A DNA stretch of 6,539 nucleotides. It comes from Propionibacteriaceae bacterium (GTDB taxonomy: Bacteria; Actinomycetota; Actinomycetes; Propionibacteriales; Propionibacteriaceae). Of this stretch, positions 5,070 to 6,539 are shown in pieces (the stretch's first letter is position 1; each line of letters begins with the position of its first letter). The notes below the pieces were generated by a model. That model had not been told where the DNA came from and did no database searches. It saw only the letters and a list, made by a program, of their open reading frames with translations. The stretch lies in assembly GCA_020438595.1 (NCBI GenBank), contig JAGQUI010000155.1:1-6539 (forward strand), written 5' to 3'. Both the position numbers and the translations under genes were made by a program.

Positions 5070-5097
5070 GTGGTGGCCCTCGGCACGAATGCGGGCC
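5016..5097. repeat. Right copy of the ~80-bp structured repeat, overlapping a gene end
   Basis: This is the direct partner of 3918-4000, offset by 1098 bp. It has the same outer stem GGCCAC (5019-5024) with GTGGCC (5073-5078) and the same internal distances of 19 and 14 nt to the inner stem. Here the outer stem can be extended by CCACTC (5021-5026) with GAGTGG (5068-5073) as an alternative pairing. It covers the last codons and stop of the 4110-5069 gene and ends 15 nt before the folE stop codon, filling the convergent junction. Confidence 0.7.
5038..5059. terminator. Hairpin between convergent genes, possible bidirectional terminator
   Basis: GGCCCTTG (5038-5045) pairs with CAGGGGCC (5052-5059), eight pairs including one G-U, around the loop CCCGGA. 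It is the inner stem of the right repeat. It lies at the convergent junction of the 4110-5069 gene and folE and could stop transcripts from both sides, although it overlaps the end of the plus-strand coding region by 32 nt and lacks T-tracts. Termination may be a secondary use of a repeat element. Confidence 0.4.
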
Positions 5098-5112
5098 GCC
5101 AGCAGTGCTGGT

Positions 5113-5673
5113 TCAGCCGATGATCAGGCTCATCGCCTCGGCGCGGGTGGCCGGGTGCGCCATCACGCCGCGGACGGCGCTGGTCACCGTCTTCGCGCCG
5201 GGCTTCTTCACGCCGCGCATCGTCATGCAGAGGTGCTCGCACTCCACCACGACGATCACGCCCTGCGCGTGCAGGTGCTCGACGAGCGCGTCCGCCACCT
5301 CGGAGGTGAGCCGCTCCTGCACCTGCGGCCGCTTCGCGAACGCGTCTACGAGCCGGGCGAGCTTGCTCAGCCCGGTGATCCGGCCGTGCGCCGGGATGTA
5401 GCCCACGTGGGCCACGCCGGTGAACGGCAGCAGGTGGTGCTCGCAGGTGCTCCACACCTCGATGTCACGCACCAGCACCATCTCGTCATGGCCGAGGTCG
5501 AACGAGGTGGCCAGGATCTCCGCTGGGTCCGACTGCATCCCCGCGAACAGTTCCTCGTAGGCCTTCGCCACCCGCATCGGGGTGTCCTGCAGGCCCTCAC
5601 GGTCGGGGTCCTCCCCCACCCCGATCAGGATCTCGCGGACGGCGGCGGCCACCCGCTCGAGGTCGACGGCCAT
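5113..5673 (-). CDS. folE: GTP cyclohydrolase I (FolE type 1)
   Basis: FolE converts GTP to 7,8-dihydroneopterin triphosphate plus formate, the first committed step of folate synthesis. The 186-aa product is of typical bacterial length. Visible motifs include [20 protein letters not shown] (24-43), the zinc and catalytic motif [10 protein letters not shown] at 75-84 (C77, H80 as zinc ligands, H79 as the catalytic His by analogy with E. coli C110/H113/H112), [15 protein letters not shown] (96-110), RPQVQERLT (115-123) and [15 protein letters not shown] at 146-160, with C149 the third zinc ligand. The intact Cys/His/Cys set marks the zinc-dependent FolE rather than FolE2. The ATG is 3 nt after the ftsH stop, with a GGAG 9 nt upstream inside the ftsH end, so translation is probably coupled. 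The inverted gene at 4110-5069 separates it from folP. Confidence 0.97.
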   Translation of the reverse strand: MAVDLERVAAAVREILIGVGEDPDREGLQDTPMRVAKAYEELFAGMQSDPAEILATSFDLGHDEMVLVRDIEVWSTCEHHLLPFTGVAHVGYIPAHGRITGLSKLARLVDAFAKRPQVQERLTSEVADALVEHLHAQGVIVVVECEHLCMTMRGVKKPGAKTVTSAVRGVMAHPATRAEAMSLIIG

Positions 5674-5676
5674 GGC

Positions 5677-6539
5677 TCAGGACTCCGGCCGGTCCTGACC
5701 GGACGGTCCGGCGGACGGCGGCGACTGCGGCGGCTGACCGGGCTGCACCGGCGGTGCGAAGACCGGACCGGCGCCCTCCGGCTGCCCCTCCGCGGGCGGG
5801 TACGGCTGGGGGTACTGGCCGTAGGGCTGCGGCGGGAACTGCCCCTGCGGGTACTGCTGGCCGTCGAACGGCGGCTGCCCGTAGGGCGGCTGGCCGTAGG
5901 GCTGGCCGTACGGCGGCTGCGGGAAGCCGGTCGGCCCGGCCGGCACCATGGCGGGTTCCGGATCGGGCGGCAGGATCCGCTCGGGCGGGTCCACTGGCGG
6001 GATGTCGCTGGGCTTGCGGCTCTCCGAGCCGGTCCACGCCGGACGCTTCGGCCAGCGCTGGAGCGCCTCGAAGATCTTCGCGACCTGGTCCTTGTCGAGC
6101 GTCTCCTTCTCGAACAGCTGCCGGACCAGTTCGTCGAGCACCGCGCGGTTGGTCTCGAGCACGTCGAACGCCTCCTGGTGGGCGGTCGCGATCAGCCGCG
6201 ACACCTCGGCGTCCACCTTCGCGGCGACCTCCTCGGAGTACTCACGGGTCGAGCCGGCACCGTAGTTCATGCCGAGGAACGGCTCCTGGTCGCCCGAGCC
6301 GAGCTTCACCGCACCCAGCGCCTCGGTCATGCCGTACTCGGTGACCATCGCCCTGGCCAGCTTCGTGGCCTTCTCGATGTCGTTGCCGGCACCCGTCGTG
6401 GGGTCGTGGAACACCAGTTCCTCCGCCGCACGCCCGCCGAGCATGTAGGCCAGCTGGTCGAGCAGTTCGCCGCGGGTCTGGGAGTACTTGTCGTCATCGG
6501 GCATCACCATCGTGTAGCCCAGCGCCCGCCCGCGCGGCA
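5677..6539 (-). CDS. ftsH: ATP-dependent zinc metalloprotease FtsH, C-terminal part (partial)
   Basis: The gene enters from the right edge; 286 C-terminal codons are visible. Starting at PRGRALGYTMVMPDDDKYS it is the M41 peptidase domain of FtsH, a hexameric membrane-anchored AAA+ protease that degrades misfolded membrane and regulatory proteins. GGRAAEEL (fragment residues 34-41) and TGAGNDIEKAT are conserved; D53 in the latter is the third zinc ligand. The HEAGH motif, ATPase and membrane segments lie outside the window. A helical C-terminal domain (about 100-160) is followed by an unusually long tail of roughly 110 residues rich in Pro, Gln, Gly and Tyr with PYGQ-type repeats. Such a disordered tail is seen in several actinobacterial FtsH proteins and is absent from E. 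coli FtsH. It ends 3 nt before folE, in conserved order. Confidence 0.95.
   Translation of the reverse strand, partial: PRGRALGYTMVMPDDDKYSQTRGELLDQLAYMLGGRAAEELVFHDPTTGAGNDIEKATKLARAMVTEYGMTEALGAVKLGSGDQEPFLGMNYGAGSTREYSEEVAAKVDAEVSRLIATAHQEAFDVLETNRAVLDELVRQLFEKETLDKDQVAKIFEALQRWPKRPAWTGSESRKPSDIPPVDPPERILPPDPEPAMVPAGPTGFPQPPYGQPYGQPPYGQPPFDGQQYPQGQFPPQPYGQYPQPYPPAEGQPEGAGPVFAPPVQPGQPPQSPPSAGPSGQDRPES
5794..5916 (-). repeat. Low-complexity PYGQ repeat tract in the FtsH tail
   Basis: Fragment residues 208-248 of FtsH are nearly all Pro, Tyr, Gly and Gln, with PYGQ or PPYGQP units recurring about four times near 5863-5916 and again, degenerate, down to 5794. The DNA repeats too: GCCGTAGGGC-like units recur on the plus strand, so replication slippage could change the copy number. 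The segment should be intrinsically disordered and cytoplasmic. It is part of the coding sequence and not an array or RNA element. Confidence 0.8.

Noticed and set aside
5794..5916. Tandem GCCGTAGGGC-like units as a possible CRISPR or iteron array
   Set aside because: The units are short, in frame, spaced in multiples of three and encode the PYGQ tail of FtsH.

Overview
This is a GC-rich actinobacterial chromosome segment. The evidence is the strong G/C bias at third codon positions, an Lsr2 nucleoid protein, a ClpC, and the conserved actinobacterial order ftsH-folE-folP-folB-folK-DUF3180-membrane protein, with lsr2 and clpC downstream. The same order runs through the Mycobacterium tuberculosis Rv3610c-Rv3596c neighbourhood. 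The exact taxon cannot be fixed by eye; a Propionibacteriales-like organism is a weak guess.

Layout, right to left, because almost everything is on the minus strand. The 3' part of ftsH (membrane AAA+ protease) enters from the right edge, followed 3 nt later by folE (GTP cyclohydrolase I). A plus-strand gene at 4110-5069 then interrupts the folate cluster. It encodes an AbiEi-like winged-helix protein fused to a PD-(D/E)XK nuclease-like domain. Next come folP, folB and folK, then a DUF3180 four-helix membrane protein and a two-helix coiled-coil membrane protein. These are tightly packed: folB/folK overlap by ATGA, folK/DUF3180 by TGATG. A 279-nt gap with promoter-like and hairpin signals precedes lsr2. 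A 220-nt gap then holds a strong hairpin and a possible SigR/SigH-type promoter before the first 40 codons of clpC run off the left edge.

Functionally, FolE, FolB, FolK and FolP supply four steps of 7,8-dihydropteroate synthesis from GTP. FtsH and ClpC are proteolytic quality-control machines, and Lsr2 is a xenogeneic silencer and nucleoid organiser. The panC-panD-coaX-lysS genes that lie between the membrane-protein gene and lsr2 in mycobacteria are absent here.

Most of the window is ordinary housekeeping DNA. The most interesting structure is a pair of about 80-bp direct repeats (3918-4000 and 5016-5097, about 76% identical by hand count). They bracket the inverted gene inside the folate operon. 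Both copies fold into the same two-tier hairpin, keep the inner stem paired through compensating changes, and the right copy appears to encode the last 17 residues and the stop codon of the inserted gene. folP, now separated from folE, has a -10 element exactly placed for a leaderless GTG transcript.
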